A stretch of DNA of 64,000 nucleotides from Crotalaria pallida. Taxonomy: Eukaryota > Streptophyta > Magnoliopsida > Fabales > Fabaceae. The notes beneath the pieces are model-generated. The model did not search any database, was not told the origin of the DNA, and worked only from the letters and a program-made list of their open reading frames with translations. The stretch's first letter is position 1, and every line of letters starts with the position of its first letter. Positions 32,926-46,077 of this stretch are shown here, one piece after another. Where the stretch lies: assembly GCA_037953625.1 (NCBI GenBank), contig CM075650.1, forward strand, positions 120,449,706 to 120,513,705. The letters run 5' to 3'. The position numbers and the translations under genes are program-made.

Positions 32926-35444
32926 TAAGGTAATTAAGAACAAAAGGAAAAGAAAACTAAGATAATCAAGAACAGAAGAATCGCCGATGTCGCTGAGCCA
33001 GTACCATTGTGCCAACCGCCATATGTTAGTCATCATCATCGTCGCACAATGTCTACCAAAGTTGCACCTTGTCCCGCTAAATCCAAATCAGTAAATCCGT
33101 CGTGGCTCATCCCACCACGGCACCACCGTCATCTGTCGTTGTGAGAGGAGAGTGAAGCACGACTTGACCCACCGCCACTCCTTGAGCAACCATGACCCGC
33201 TCAGAAAACATTATCTCTGTCACTGATCTCTTTTAAGTTTCTCTCCCCAGTGACACGAAAATATTCAGATTTGATCGACCTCAAACCTTTTTTGAGCTTG
33301 ATTATGAACTTCTCTCCCTCTTCTTTTTTTAATTAAGGCCTTATGGTGGAGTATTTGCAATTGGAATTGAGAAAAATCTTTCTGAACTCAACTGGTAAGT
33401 TTTCCTCTACAGCTAACAAAGAGTTTATTTAACAACGTCCACCATGTGTTTGTCGTAGTGCCTCAATGAGACGATGAGAGACGAAAAACTGCATAAGAGT
33501 TTGAAATTAAAGTTTACAATTAATGTTATAATTATATTCACCCTTTTCCACTGTTAATGGCAATGAGCACAAAACTTTTGGCAGGTAGATTTTATTATGG
33601 TATAGTGGCTATTGTAATTTTTGTTTATGGAAGTGCAAGTAAACTAGAACTCTAGTTTTTTGTTTCTTGATTTATTTGAAAATCTACTCTAGATTATTAT
33701 GATGTGTGTATAAGTTGATAATTAAACTACTCATGTTACCTTTTTTTTTCACTACAATCCAAAATGCTTTTTACTTATTATGCTTTCCTATAACTTCAGT
33801 CCTCATTCAATAAGTCTCCTTATTCATGTTATTCTCTTAATAAAAAGAACTACAAGTCCAGCAAATCATTTTGTTCTGAATAGTATTATATATAGGGAAC
33901 ACATGTCATCAGTATGCTTAAAAATTCATGAGGAAATGGAGAATTTGAGTTGGTGAGAGTACTAGTTATATTTGTTGGTGAAAAGAATATGGAAGAAAGG
34001 AAAGAAAGTGTAATAAGATGGGTTATTTTCCATTCACCAATTCAATTTTTTGTCTCAGGGTCAGTCTTCCTCAATCATGCATCTGATACCATGTGCAGCA
34101 ATTGTTAAAAATACACCATTAGGTAAAGAATGTCTATATTACAGCTTGTGCATCAATTTAATAATCAGCTTGTCTATAATGCTCTTTCTTGATTTATTTG
34201 AAAGTGTCACAAGCAAACAATCATAAAGGCTCCAAATCACAGTGACTGAGTTTAAAGTTGTAAAGCTCAAGTTTGAAGAACATGTAGAATAGAACTTTTG
34301 TTTGTTTTTTTTTTTTTTTGAAAATGTACTATTCAATTTCGGTAGTTGTACAATGATGTAGTGAAGAATTTGATTGCAATGCAATGATATTTGAAGTTCA
34401 AAATATTGTCTTTATTTCTTGCATACCATTAAAGATCAATGATAAGTGATATCAAAATGTTGAAGTCAAGTTGCTGATATACCATTTCTTATATACTCAC
34501 AAGGAATGTAGTCATCCTGATTTAACTTTATTTCATTGTACTGATATATGCAATCAACAACCTTAAAATTTAAGCTAAAAATGACTGAACTTAACACCCA
34601 TTTGAGGTAGGTGATAAAATCAAATTTCCATTCACAAAGTATTATATCTTCAAGCTAATTAGCTAATGCATAAAATTTTAGGCATAATGAGCTGATGCAT
34701 GACTTCAAAAATAGCTATACGTTAAATACACAACTAATCCAACACACATAATTCTAAAATAGATGGATTTCTATATGTTGGGACAAGCAATTGAGGAACA
34801 AGAAAATTAACAGGGAATTGAAAATTCATTCAATGTTATAAGAGGATAGTGAATAAGTATTTTAATATTTTATATTGGGAGATAATACTTCTCAAAGACA
34901 TGAAAAGGGATTGTGACTGAATAAATAAATAAAGGGATTATTGTGATATGAAAAGGGATTGTGAATGGATAAATAAAGGGAATGTGCCATGAAAAGGGAT
35001 TTTGTGGTCATGGTAGCCTAATGGCTTCAGTTGTGCTTCATGCTCCTCTCACGATGGCTGGAGACGGTGGCCCTTTTCTGTATTTAATTTTTTTTGTGAT
35101 TTATGTGTTTTCTTCGCAATGCTTAACTGTAAGTATCATTCAGAACTCCATATCACCAGGAACAAGCCCGTCGGTGTTGGAATCCGAGGCCAAGCTTGAG
35201 TTTGCAATGGAGTGATGGTTCCCTGTTTGCAATTTTTGTATGTGAAAGAGAAGAAAACATTGCGAATCAGTGATGTTGCTTGAAGCAGATGTGGCGATGA
35301 GTAGCACCGTAGCAGTGACTGCGTAGAGAGTCTATGGAACTCTCATTGTGCTTGTGTTCTCTGGGTTTTTCATAAGTAAAAGAGAAGGAAGAAATCTGAT
35401 AGGGAAGAAAAGAGGGTGAACATGTTGGAGAAAACGAGGGGTTG
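32926..35444. other. Intergenic; no supported gene
   Basis: Moderately AT-rich. Near 34900-34995 'GAAAAGGGATT.TG' with AAATAAAT recurs three to four times as a short imperfect tandem repeat. The frame at 34982-35215 is too short and matches nothing I know. Confidence 0.5.
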
Positions 35445-35713
35445 AGTGGTGTAACACCCCAAAAATTAATCCCCGATTAGAAAATATAATTATATGTAAT
35501 TACGTTAATTATTATAAAAAATTATAATGTGATTATAATATAATTATGATGATTAGAATATAATTATGTTTTAAAAATAAATTAAGGAATAAATAAAGGA
35601 AATTACTGTATTAAGGTAAATATTTCTTTTTGTGGAAATAAAAGAAGTATTTAATAAGTATTTGATAAGAGAAAAGAAAATAGAATAAAATATAATATTT
35701 TGTGATTTTTGTG

Positions 35714-35755
35714 TCTCACTAACCGGTTAGTGAGATGAGTAACCGGTTAGTGCTC
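35714..35755. promoter_or_regulatory. Paired AACCGGTT palindromes, cluster 1 of the solo LTR
   Basis: AACCGGTT at 35721-35728 and 35741-35748, exactly 20 bp apart. The first is the centre of a 22-bp perfect palindrome (arm TCTCACTAACC). Function unknown; a dimeric-factor binding site is inferred. Confidence 0.6.
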
Positions 35756-36807
35756 TCAGCAGAACCAGAGTAAGTCGGTTTGGAACTCGATTTGGGAAGA
35801 GGAACACGTCTCTGGTCCCAAAATCAGCCACCTTGGCCTGAGACACGTCCAATCTCTGATCATAAGGAGTGGTGGTGAGTGTGGGTGACTCAAACCACTT
35901 CTAAACCACTCAATTTCACTCTCAACATTTCATATATCCAATATCTGAACTCTGCACTTGTGTTGATTCGTTCTTGCTCTCTGAAGCATCAACACAGACA
36001 AACCTTATATCAAAACAAAGCTCTCTGAACCTTCTTGAATTAGAAACAAACCCCACTTGATTTGATAAACTGTAGAGAAAGTTATAAGCTCTACAATTTG
36101 ACTCTGTGTTGCTGGAAAAACAGAGCACGAATCTATTCTTGGAGCTCTCTTTCTTGATTTCGTTTGGTAAGCTCCAGTTACCTTTGAGTCTCGAATTTGT
36201 TTCAATCTCAAGTTCATGTATCCTAGTTTGAATTCCAATCTTTACTCACGAATTTATTTAGCTTTTTCTTGTTGAAAATCTCTGATCAATACCCCCTGTT
36301 GAAACTGAAAACAGAGTTGCAGCTGAGGTGGGTTTTGCCTCAAAATCGTGTTGAACCTTTTCCTTTGCTTTCCAATCAGTCTCAAAAGCTTCAATAGGTA
36401 AGGGAGAGGATATTCATTTGCTAGAATGATTATTAAATGGCTTGGAATGTAAAGGAGCTTTACAAGCTCAAGGGCCATAGGTTTTGAATTGGGACTTTGG
36501 CTTGGAGGCCAAAATAGGACATAAAACTCATTGAAGCAAGTCATATTAACTGAATACGAGCTAAAGGAACTATAAATTTGACTTGAGAAGCTCTGAAATT
36601 GATTTTGACATATTAAGTGCTAAATATGTGGTTTTATGCATACTTGAGGAATTATATATGAATCTCATGAAATTGATGTGTATAATTGATTTGAACATGT
36701 TTAAATATGTCCATATATGTTCTGTGAATGATTGATAAGGATTGAAAATGAAAGGTTTCTGAATTGGTGTTAAAAAGTGACATTTCTGCAATGATGCTGC
36801 AGTGACT

Positions 36808-36906
36808 AACCGGTTACTGAAACTACTAACCGGTTAGTTACTGTAAAAATTGGAAAAGAGGGAAATTTGAATGTGAATAACCGGTTACACAACTTTCTAA
36901 CCGGTT
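36808..36906. promoter_or_regulatory. Two pairs of AACCGGTT palindromes, cluster 2 of the solo LTR
   Basis: Sites at 36808, 36828, 36879 and 36899: two pairs, each with exactly 20-bp spacing. They lie about 1.1 kb from cluster 1. Confidence 0.6.
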
Positions 36907-37436
36907 AGACACTGTTCAGAACCTGAAAAATGTATTTTTTCTTTAATCCAATATTTCCCTAATATTTTTAATTAATTCTTTTAAAATAAAAACTATTTTT
37001 TTATTATTTAAAAGAATGTTTGGATGTCAATTCCTTTTTAACATCAATTCAATGCCAATTAAATAATTTGAATTCAATCCTAATAACTTGGTTGTGATTG
37101 AAATCATGCATGGTGTTATGGAGCTAAGATAAGATAATAGGAAAAGACACATTCGATTTAATTAAATCGGTATGAGAATACGCGGAGATTAGGTTTATGA
37201 CGGTGATACGTCAAATAACCGTGGGAATTAATTATAGGTAAAATAGTCCTATGATGAGTGGGTTCTGCAGACTCGACTCGGGATAATTTTACAATGACTA
37301 TAATTTTATTCTATCGATCTCTCGGAGTATTTCGTGATTGCGGAGGACGGTCTTTAGTATAATTTACACATGGGTTGTAATTGTATACTTGGTGGAAAGA
37401 CGTTTACTCCCAATTGCTTTTCCTATTTAGTGTGAA

Positions 37437-37560
37437 TCGTTGGTACGTTGTCGTCAAACGTACGTGGAGCGTTTGAACGTTTTCGTTAAAACGTAAATTG
37501 GATCGTTTGAACGTTTTCGATAAAACGTAAATTGAATCGTTGAGGACGTTATCGATAAAC
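37437..37560. repeat. Short tandem repeat inside the solo LTR
   Basis: 'CGTTTGAACGTTTTCG' plus 'TAAAACGTAAATTG' is repeated at about 46-bp spacing with decaying copies, dense in ACGT/AACGTT. Confidence 0.7.
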
Positions 37561-38088
37561 GTGAATTTCCAAGTGCATGATATTCGTAGAATATCACAGA
37601 GGAGATTGCATTGAACATTGCATCGCATTGCATTGCACATGCATTAGAAACATACATTATTGCTTGATATTTATTGTTTATTAATTGTCGATGGATTATT
37701 TGAGTTTGCTTACTTGCTTACGTGACTTTAATTGCTACTTGACTAATTGTGTTTGTTTATTCCTAGTTCATTTAATTATTCATTTGTACGTGAATGACAC
37801 TGTCTTACTCCCTTTGCCCTAATTGTTTGTAGGTCATGGCTCAGAACCCCATATGCATCGAGATGAGGTTTCTCCCTGAGGGAGATTGGCACCGGAGGGG
37901 ACATAGTGTAGTCCTTGAGGGAGTGGTGGAAGTTACTATCCGCCGTCTCAATCCTCTCCCGCATATGCGTCCCCTCAGGACCAGAATTCCTATGATCTTT
38001 ATCATTCATCTTTTCCCTGATTAAGATGAATGTTATGCGACTTCCTTTCATATTATAGAGTTTTGTGGACTGCTCTGGGTTACACCTT

Positions 38089-38125
<37 letters not shown>

Positions 38126-38576
38126 GTGCACTGACTGAGTTTAGTAACTCAGAGTTATGATACAGTACCTTTTGACTGAAACAATGTGAAATGATGTATA
38201 TTAAATCAAACTTTCTATGTGAAATAGAATGACGCAGTTTCATGAAAGTATTTGGTTTAAATTATTTCCTATTTTTATGTACCATCATAAGAACATCAAT
38301 ATCATTTCTTTAAAATACATTAATAATATGCATTTAGCATAACATAATTCCCGTGACGACTCCGGTCGTTACAAGTGGAGAGTTAATAAAAATAAAAAAT
38401 AAAAATGGTGAGTTGAAAAAACAATGGACAGATGTTTTTTTTTGTTAATGGGACAAATGTCCTTGTTTTACTGGCTTGAGGAGATAGCTTTACCTCCTGA
38501 TAATAGGAGAAACATTATTCAGATAATAAATCTATATATGTTTCAATATTTTAGTTGAAAAAGTGAATTTAAGCTA

Positions 38577-38853
38577 CTTCTTCTGTATTAATTTATCCGT
38601 CGTTTTAGTATTTTTTTAACTTGTTCCAAATTATTTGTCGTTTTAGAAATTTGAGGATGCATTAATTAATTTTTTTTCTACTTTAAACTTACTTTTAAAC
38701 ATTTTGAAATATGTGAAAAATGTGATAATTAGTGTAATATGAGGATAATATAATAAAATCGTCTTATTCTTCTATTAAAATTGAAGTATTAAATAACATT
38801 ATTTTTAATGCATAATAACTCCTAAAACAACATATAAATTGATACAAAAGGAG
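38577..38853. mobile_element. Stowaway-like MITE, 277 bp
   Basis: TA at both edges (38575-38576 and 38854-38855). The left terminus CTTCTTCTGTATTAATTTAT pairs with the right terminus (read inward CTCCTTTTGTATCAATTTAT). TIRs are about 32 bp with mismatches; the interior is AT-rich and non-coding. Confidence 0.75.
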
Positions 38854-38945
38854 TAATATCTTTAGTTTGTATTGTATAAAAATATAATTATTTTACAAAC
38901 TAAATTACAAAAATATATACGAAGGTTTTTTAAAGGATATATGCC

Positions 38946-40616
38946 ATGAAGTTTGTTTATGAATATTATGTTACTTGTATGCTTCCGCCAAGGCTTCATT
39001 CTATTAAAACCTCCCAAGATTTTGCTTCTTCTCCCTTCTCCTCCTTATTCATTACTAACTCACTTCGACCTTCCTCCTACAGTTTTACTCCCACAGGTGA
39101 GTCACTCTCATTCATTTTCTCTCTTTCCCACTTTAGTTTAATTTGCAGCATTATTATGTTATGCAGTACTATCATTTTAGCCACTTTTCAAATATTAAGG
39201 TGAACGTGTTATTTATTTTATACTAGTTTTATTCTCATCTCTTGGCATCTTGACTTAATAAAACGTGAGAGTTCAACGGAATTATGATATTTTAAATATT
39301 ATGATAAGGTTAATTGTCCTTGAGTAACAACTAAGTTGATAGTGCTGCGGGTCTTAATTGTTAGTGTGCCCATGACAGTCTAATTGAGGCTTTTGTGCGT
39401 GACACTGCCTTGATTAATTGGAGAAGGGTGTTAGTTTTGAACAAGAAATGGAACAATATCAGGGCGCATTTTTTTAGACACTGGCAGGAATCAGGATAGA
39501 GCAGACAAGGAAAAGGATCCCGTGATGAAGTACAAGCTGCACTTACTTGGAAAGAAGCTTAAAGAGGTTTGTTATTTGTTATAGAAATTTACTCTCTTCA
39601 CTTTGTGTTGTTATGATACTACTATTGGTTACTCATCAAAAACAATCAGTCGCAATTCTAGACCTCCCTCCTCTTAATATCCTTTCTTCCATTTCTCTTG
39701 AATGCAAACTAATTGTTGTTATATTTCACAGTTCAATTAATAACTACAAGGGAAAGATGTTAAAGAAATGTGGTTAATGCAGGGGAACTTTGTATATTAA
39801 GAGATTATGTTATTCATTTTATGTTTGTTGTTCGTGGCTGCCATGCACAGTTTTATTAAATACTTTTCTACTGCATATGGATGAAGATGTTCAGAGATGC
39901 AATGAACTTATTGAAATGATAAAAAGGACACCATCAGAAATTAGTGAAATTGTCTCCAGTTGTCGTAAAGATTTTAAAAAAGAATTCTTTGTGCATCTTT
40001 ATACAGTAGCTGAATCTTACGACAATCCAAAACTGCAAAATGGTGAGGCTTAATGCTTTGAATCCTTTATGTAATTTAAGTCTGTCTTTCTTATAACAAT
40101 AGATTTAGGTTTAGGTATTCGGTCAACTATATGAAATTATATGATAGTGCCTTTTAAGTCTCTAGAAGCAATTCAGTTTCGAACTTTTTAATACATTCTT
40201 GCTCTAAGTACACTTAGATGGTGCCACGTTTTATAATCATATCAAATCTGTTCAATTATAGAGATCATCAAGAAGTTATCTAGGTAAGCTTATTCTGAAC
40301 TGTGATTGCAACCTAGGATTTTTCATCAATCCACTATAGAGATTGTGTAGCACTTGTCACATGTTAAGAAATGAATCATTTAATTGAGTAGTTCAAACTT
40401 GCTTTTTTAATTAATCTGATATTTGAATTAGCATTACGTTTGTAACAAGATTTGGTAAAGCTTCGGGATGCATGCTTTACTGCTGTAAAAGTCTATGATG
40501 CTGCAAGTGAAAGCATTGAAGCACAAAAAGATGTAGAGTTGAACTTTCAAGATACTATCAGTTCTCCCATGGATGCATCCTGCGTGAAGATAGATAATTT
40601 GGATGAGAGAAGTCAA
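38946..40616 (+). pseudogene. Exons of an At4g37920-like plastid protein, truncated
   Basis: Exon-like pieces: about 38976-39096 (Ser/Pro-rich transit-type N-terminus 'MLPPRLHSIKTSQDFASSP', ending at GTGAGT); about 39387-39566 ('FVRDTALINWRRVLVLNKKWN' then 'DKEKDPVMKYKLHLLGKKLKE', with a one-base frameshift and stop between); 39880-40042 ('DEDVQRCNELIEMIKRTPSE', ending GTGAGG); and 40450 onward ('DLVKLRDACFTAVKVYDAAS'). The last two join in phase across a good intron. The set resembles the uncharacterised chloroplast family typified by Arabidopsis At4g37920. Its C-terminal half is missing: after 'DNLDERSQ' the frame runs into PPR sequence. The family name is from memory and moderately sure. 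Confidence 0.55.
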
Positions 40617-41626
40617 TGCTTCAAACCAGATTCAGTAACTCGTTGGCTGCGGTCATGTTATGATGTGGAAGAATTAGCTACTTATGTTGAAATGGTTTAG
40701 AGAGAAGACAACTGTATGCATCCCTTCCCCTTCCCCAACTCCGCAACTTTCCTTCCTCCTTCCGAAGGATACATACAATTGTCTTGAAATGGTTTAGAGA
40801 TTCAAATACTTATGTTGATAATAATTTGGTTTATAGCTATTTGAGATTGGGTAAGTTAGCTCAGGCTCATTAAGTGTTTGATGGCATTTGAAGAAGGAGT
40901 ACAGTTACATGGACTGCTATGATTGTCTGTGTCATGAATTTGTGTGGTAGAAGAGTGGATTTGAAACTAGGGAAACAAATCCATGCTCATATCTTGAAAA
41001 GCAACTGGAGGAATTTAATTGTTGACAATGCAGTTGTTCATTTTTATGCCAAATATGGGGAGATAGATAGCAAGTGCGTTTCAAACATTTGATCATATAG
41101 CGGAGCGCGATGTGGTATTGGACAACTATGTTTATTGCGTGTTCTCAACAAGGACTTGGACATGAAGCCTTGTTGATGTTATCACAAATGTTGGGTGATG
41201 GGTTCTTTCCTAATGAGTACACAATAATTCCTTGCACTAAAGGCATGTGGAGAAAATAAAGCATTAAAATTTGGGACGCAGCTGCATGGTGGGTGCCATA
41301 GTAAAGAAAATCTGTAAGAGTGATGTTTTTATAGGTACTTCACTAGTTGATATGAATGCAAAGTGTGGGGAGATTGTGAATTCGGAAAAAGTGTTTGATA
41401 GAATGAGGATTAGAAACATAGTTACTTGGACATCCATTGTATCAGGATATGCTCGAAATGGTTCAGGTGAAGAGGCCATAAGCATCTTTCGTTTAATGAA
41501 GAAACAAAAAGTACAAGTTAATAAATTGACCATTGTAAGTGTCTTGATGGCTTGTGGCTCAATTAAGGCTTTGCTATTTGGAAGAGAAGTTCATGCACAT
41601 GTAATCAAGAGTATGAACCATACTAA
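40617..41626 (+). pseudogene. PPR protein (At4g18520/PDM1-SEL1-like), 5' part, decayed
   Basis: Starts 'CFKPDSVTRWLRSCYDVEEL' and continues through PPR units: 'GRRVDLKLGKQIHAHILKSNW', 'FYAKYGEIDS', 'LKACGENKALKFGTQLHG', 'KSDVFIGTSLVDMNAKCGEI', 'IRNIVTWTSIVSGYARNGSG' and 'LFGREVHAHVIKS'. This order and wording resemble the plastid PPR protein At4g18520 (PDM1/SEL1), which acts in chloroplast RNA processing and editing. Several stops and frameshifts (first stop near 40697) break it. The reading frame stops at 41626, where a Helitron begins, and resumes at 48649. Confidence 0.75.
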
Positions 41627-41923
41627 TCAACGTATTATAAAATAGGAGAAGTTGAGGGTAATCTTATTGCTAATTTTATTTTCCCTCCTAATTTTCCACT
41701 TTTCCTCCTAATTTCCCTTCTAATTTCAATCATCCAATTGCAAGTAAATCACATCCATCCATATCCATTCAAGCAAAAATCTTTTCATTTTTTCTTTCAT
41801 TCTTTCTTTCTACTTTATATTATGATAGTCTCTTTTTTTTGCAAAAGATAAAAGATACAAAACTTCTAAGATTTGGACTCAAACCAAATCATAGCAAGAG
41901 AATATTTATCATTGCTAAGATTA

Positions 41924-42100
41924 TCAACATATTATAAAATAAGAGAAGTTGAGGGTAAATGTGATTTCCCTCCTTAATCCTATTGTTAATCTTACTTTTC
42001 CTCCTAATTTCCCACTTTCCCTCCTAATTTCTCTTCTAATCTCAGCCATCCAATTGCAAATGTAATAATAAATCACATCCGTCCATATCCTTCCAAAGTA
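41924..42100 (+). other. Second Helitron 5' terminus inside the first
   Basis: 'TCAACATATTATAAAATAAG' starts at 41924, again preceded by A and followed by the same 'GAGAAGTTGAGGG' and CCTCCTAATTT sequence as at 41627. The two starts are 297 bp apart in direct orientation, but only one 3' end (48648) is visible. Confidence 0.75.
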
Positions 42101-42507
42101 AAATCTTTTCATTTTCTTTCATTCTAGACATGAGATGTGACATATAAAAATGAATGCATGTAACTGAACGAAGGAAGGTAAATGATTTTTGTAATGAATG
42201 CACGTTATGTACGTTACAATTTATATTATTATGATGGGACGTTATCTACACACTATATTCATGAATCAATACTAAATTCACAAGTAACAAGTGTATATAT
42301 GCATGTAAAATTTGCCATTCAATATATATACAACTGTTATAGGCACTCAATGTACTATATCTTATTTGCGTCATCTTCTTTTTATAGTGGTAATATTGCT
42401 TCAACTTTTTGAAGCTTTTCTTAGTTCATTTTCGTGAAATATTTTAAGATATTATTTTTTTATCATGTTGGAGATTTTGAATGTGCAAGAAAATTGATAA
42501 TAGTGTG

Positions 42508-42540
<33 letters not shown>

Positions 42541-42630
42541 GCTTCATCTCTATAATTTATGCTCTTCTATTTATTCTATTGGAATTTTACTATTTATTTT
42601 TTAATCATATTTTAATAGTAAGAAGTTCAT

Positions 42631-44015
42631 TGATACGCCCAGGAAATAAAACCATCGATTCCAACTCTTTTCTCCAAGGCAAAGATAATGATCTTAGATT
42701 CTGACTCAAAAAGAGACTCAAAGACTCCAATCTTGAAACAATAACTCAAACTTTTGAACAATCTCTAAGTGAGTTGCTCAAACACAAGACTCAAGAAGAA
42801 ACATCAAAAGAAAAACACTCTCAAACACTCAATTGATGATCACGGTTTTGATCATCATACAAGTCTCTAGAACCAACTCTTTTTGTATTTTTGTGAAGGA
42901 TGAACACACATGTGTTCTTAGACTCAAAACAAAAATAAAGACAACACATAGGATAGGAAGATCACGCCACTCTTCAAGGAAGAAAGAACCATCTTGCTCC
43001 ACATAGCATCACACCATGGAAGACTTGAGTCTTGGTTCAATCACTGAACCTTCAAGAGAATCACTCTCTTGAGTGAGGAAGGCATCACGCCTCTCGTGGA
43101 CAAGGCACACGCGTTTTTACCCAAATCAAAGTTCTCCCTTTCATTCATGCAAAGCTTACATTATATAGAGTTACAATCTGTTCTCATGGCTGCCTTGGAT
43201 TCCTATACACGTGAAAGACTAAGGAGGCTAGCCATGATTGAGCAATTAAGCCTAACAAATGCTCATGAATACCAATGTAACCTATACGGCCCCTTAATGC
43301 TACAATTCATTACAAGAATGTAACTTATATGGCTCATCGTGGCCTAATGATGATGAAAAACGTCCAACCTTTAATGTGGCTTCATGGTCGTGTGTTAATG
43401 GCCTCATGAATGTTGAATTCATTTCATAACCTCCTCTTGCTCTTCAATTCTTGGCCGCCACATTGATGGCCTCATGATGATATGATTTCAAATTCTAACC
43501 TTCTTCATTAATATGGCCGTGAGGTATTGAATGCCCCCATTGAATTGGCAGTTCAATTTGTAACTTCTATGTCTTGATAGCTCCATGAATGAGAAGAATC
43601 TTTCTACTTTATTCTTCTTTCCTTGCATGAATTTGAATGATGATTGATGCTTAGTGGAAGTCTTTTAAACCCTCCATTCTCTTATGAAATATGTTACTTA
43701 ATAGTTGTGGTTACAAAACATTAAAGTTAATTTAAATCTATTAATGATTTCGTAACGTTCAATTAAGTAGCATTTTATAACCCACTTAATTTGCATTCAA
43801 TCACATTCATTCCTTTCCTTTCCTCTTTCCAATTTCGTGCACCTCCATGCCTGCACATGTAGTGACCTTATTTCATGAGGATAAGTGTCTTTATTAAGGG
43901 TATGTGTCCTTCAGAAGGGCACCTTTAAGGGCAGTCACTTAAATTCTTCAAACTCTGAGTATATTGTTTTAGGTTTGTATTTGAGTTTCCATGGTCCCTC
44001 CAGAGGAGGATATCA
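42631..44015 (-). repeat. 3' LTR of the non-autonomous element
   Basis: 1,385 bp, TG...CA, next to the polypurine tract on its inner side. Same length as its partner; the 83-codon frame at 43069 ('DKAHAFLPKSKFSL') lies wholly in the LTR and is not a gene. Confidence 0.93.
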
Positions 44016-44028
44016 TTCCCTCCCTCTT
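44016..44028 (-). other. Polypurine tract
   Basis: Minus strand AAGAGGGAGGGAA directly abutting the 3' LTR: the plus-strand primer of reverse transcription. It confirms the minus orientation. Confidence 0.8.
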
Positions 44029-46060
44029 GAAGAGGATTTGCCCTCAAATCCTGAAGGTCCTAAAACAAAGTACACTCTCATCAGTTCAAAACAAAGAACT
44101 TGGAAAACACATTCTCTTACCCTTCAAGCATCAAGCTCATTGACACTTTCTTATTCTTGACCTGTCTAATGTCCTAGACAAGGACTTATTGCCTTCAACT
44201 GTTGTGCTCATTCCTATCCACAAGGATCAAACACAACAATGATAAAATCACCCTTACTATTGCTAGATTGTGATGGACAACTCCAACAACAGCTTCAACT
44301 TGACTTGACCCATGCTTTGGCTTCACACCTGTTTGAAACTAGAGAACTAAAAATTCTAGTCCTAAACAAATGAAAAGTTACATGAACTATTACATGATTA
44401 TACGGGTCTTGACTCAAATCAAGATAAAAGACTCAAACTAAAAAGATTCAATGATAAGAATTCAAACTAAATTGAAAATTCCTATCTAGACACATGGTTG
44501 CTCATTGAAACATGCTCTCAATCTTCACAGTTGAGGCATTGGTGATTGTACCCCCACTGGTACTTCATTCTTGCAACCTGAAATCCAAATAAACAAAAAG
44601 ATTTCACAAGTCTCCACTCTTGTTTTCACTCAAAGTGTTTGCACTCATATTACTCAAAGTGTTTGCACTTTTTGCGTTTTGCTCAAGCTCTCTTTGCTTT
44701 TCATTCTTTTTCACAAGTGTTTCACTCTCAAGCATCTCACTTTTAAGTGTTTCACTCATGCTTTCTTTCACTCCCACGAATGTTTCACCCTTAAGCATCT
44801 CACTCTCAAGCGTTACATTTATGTTCTCTTGCTCTCTTTTTCTTCTCATGGATTGGTCCAAAAACTTCGTCCACCAAAGCCACTTCTTTCAATTGTGCCA
44901 TGTTTCATAATCTCTTGATGTTGGCTCCACAAGGTTTTGTAAGAATGCAACATTAAAAATTTTCAGCAACCTAGAGACTCCAAGACTCTATGACTCAAAG
45001 ACTTAAAGTCTCAAAACTCAAAAACTCAAAGTGTGTTTAAAAGACTCAACAACTAATGACCAAACATAAAAGGAAAAATGTTCAGCCACTAACTTAAACA
45101 CACTATAACAACTCAAGACACAAAACAAAGACTCAATAATGTGTATAAAACTCAATTCTTCTTGACCAAAAACATCTCATCCTATTCGGCCAAGGCAAAT
45201 TTTTAATACACTATCGTTATAACAACTACCAACACACAAAGACTCAAACTGTTTTTGACCAAAATCAAAGAGCCTAATTCGGCCAAGATGCAAAACAAAC
45301 ACTAAGAAATGCAACAAATCGAATCCCAAGACTCAACATACTTGGCCACGGTTTTTACATAAAACCGATTTAGTAACAAAAAGAAAACGCGACAAGATAA
45401 CAAAAACTACCACGGTTTGGACAAAAAACAACTTTAGTGACAAAAGAATTCGTGACTAGGCAACAACACAAATTTTGCCACAGTTTTAAAGAACCAAAAC
45501 AACCACAAATTTTGACACAACTACACAAACAACAACAAAACTAAAAACAGCCACTATTTGTTTGAACCACGGTTTTGGTAAATCACCCAATTCGCCACGG
45601 TTCTCACAGGACAACGCAAATAGACGCACAACGACTAACGACGACTCAACCTAAAAACAACCACGGTTTTGTATATAACACAACAAAACTGTCACGATTT
45701 TAAAGTTGCACACAACGACACAAATTAGGGACAGATCAAACAGTCACGATTTTGTTTTTGAATATAACACATCAAAAAGAAATCAGCTACAGTTTGATTT
45801 GTCTCAAACTGGACAAAACAAGAACGACTCAAAAATGATTCATATGACTCAAGTATGAATCAAACTCAAAAATAAATGACTCAATTTTTTTTTATTTTTT
45901 TCTTTTTTTTTTCAAGACTCAATAAGAAAAAATACCTTAGAAGAATTTGAATCTTCTTCACCACTTGATGAGTGGTTCATGGCTTGCTCATACCAAGTTG
46001 ATATCCACCTTTTCCATACCACTTTGATATGTCTTGGACATTCCCTCTAAGGAGAAAAGT

Positions 46061-46075
46061 TTGGCTTTGATACCA
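46061..46075 (-). other. Primer-binding site for initiator tRNA-Met
   Basis: Minus strand TGGTATCAAAGCCAA, two bases from the 5' LTR. It matches the usual TGGTATCAGAGCC with one mismatch. Confidence 0.85.
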
Positions 46076-46077
46076 CT

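Larger units (their letters stand above)
35450..38373 (+). repeat. Solo LTR, 2,924 bp, TSD agtgg
   Basis: Begins TGTAACACCCCAAAAATTA and ends CCGGTCGTTACA, with AGTGG on both sides (35445-35449 and 38374-38378). There is no internal region, PBS, PPT or second LTR, so this is a recombination-derived solo LTR, probably Ty3/gypsy from its terminus. Inside are six AACCGGTT palindromes in three pairs, a tandem repeat at 37437-37560 and a (TA)n at about 38093-38119. A 62-codon frame at 37836-38024 ('PICIEMRFLPEGDWHRRGH') occurs near the 3' end. Confidence 0.9.

Noticed and set aside
34982..35215. 77-codon frame with a hydrophobic segment as a small membrane-protein gene
   Set aside because: No homology that I recognise, no promoter or splice support; frames of this length are expected by chance.
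37836..38024. 62-codon frame at the end of the solo LTR as a host gene
   Set aside because: It lies inside an LTR with a clean TSD and resembles no domain; it is treated as part of the LTR.
43069..43323. 84-codon frame in the LTR as a gene
   Set aside because: The same sequence occurs in the partner LTR with frame-disrupting changes, so it is LTR sequence.
44571..44918. Open frames on both strands inside the gene-less LTR element as gag
   Set aside because: They are low-complexity products of CACTC/TTTCA-type repeats and have no capsid or zinc-knuckle pattern.
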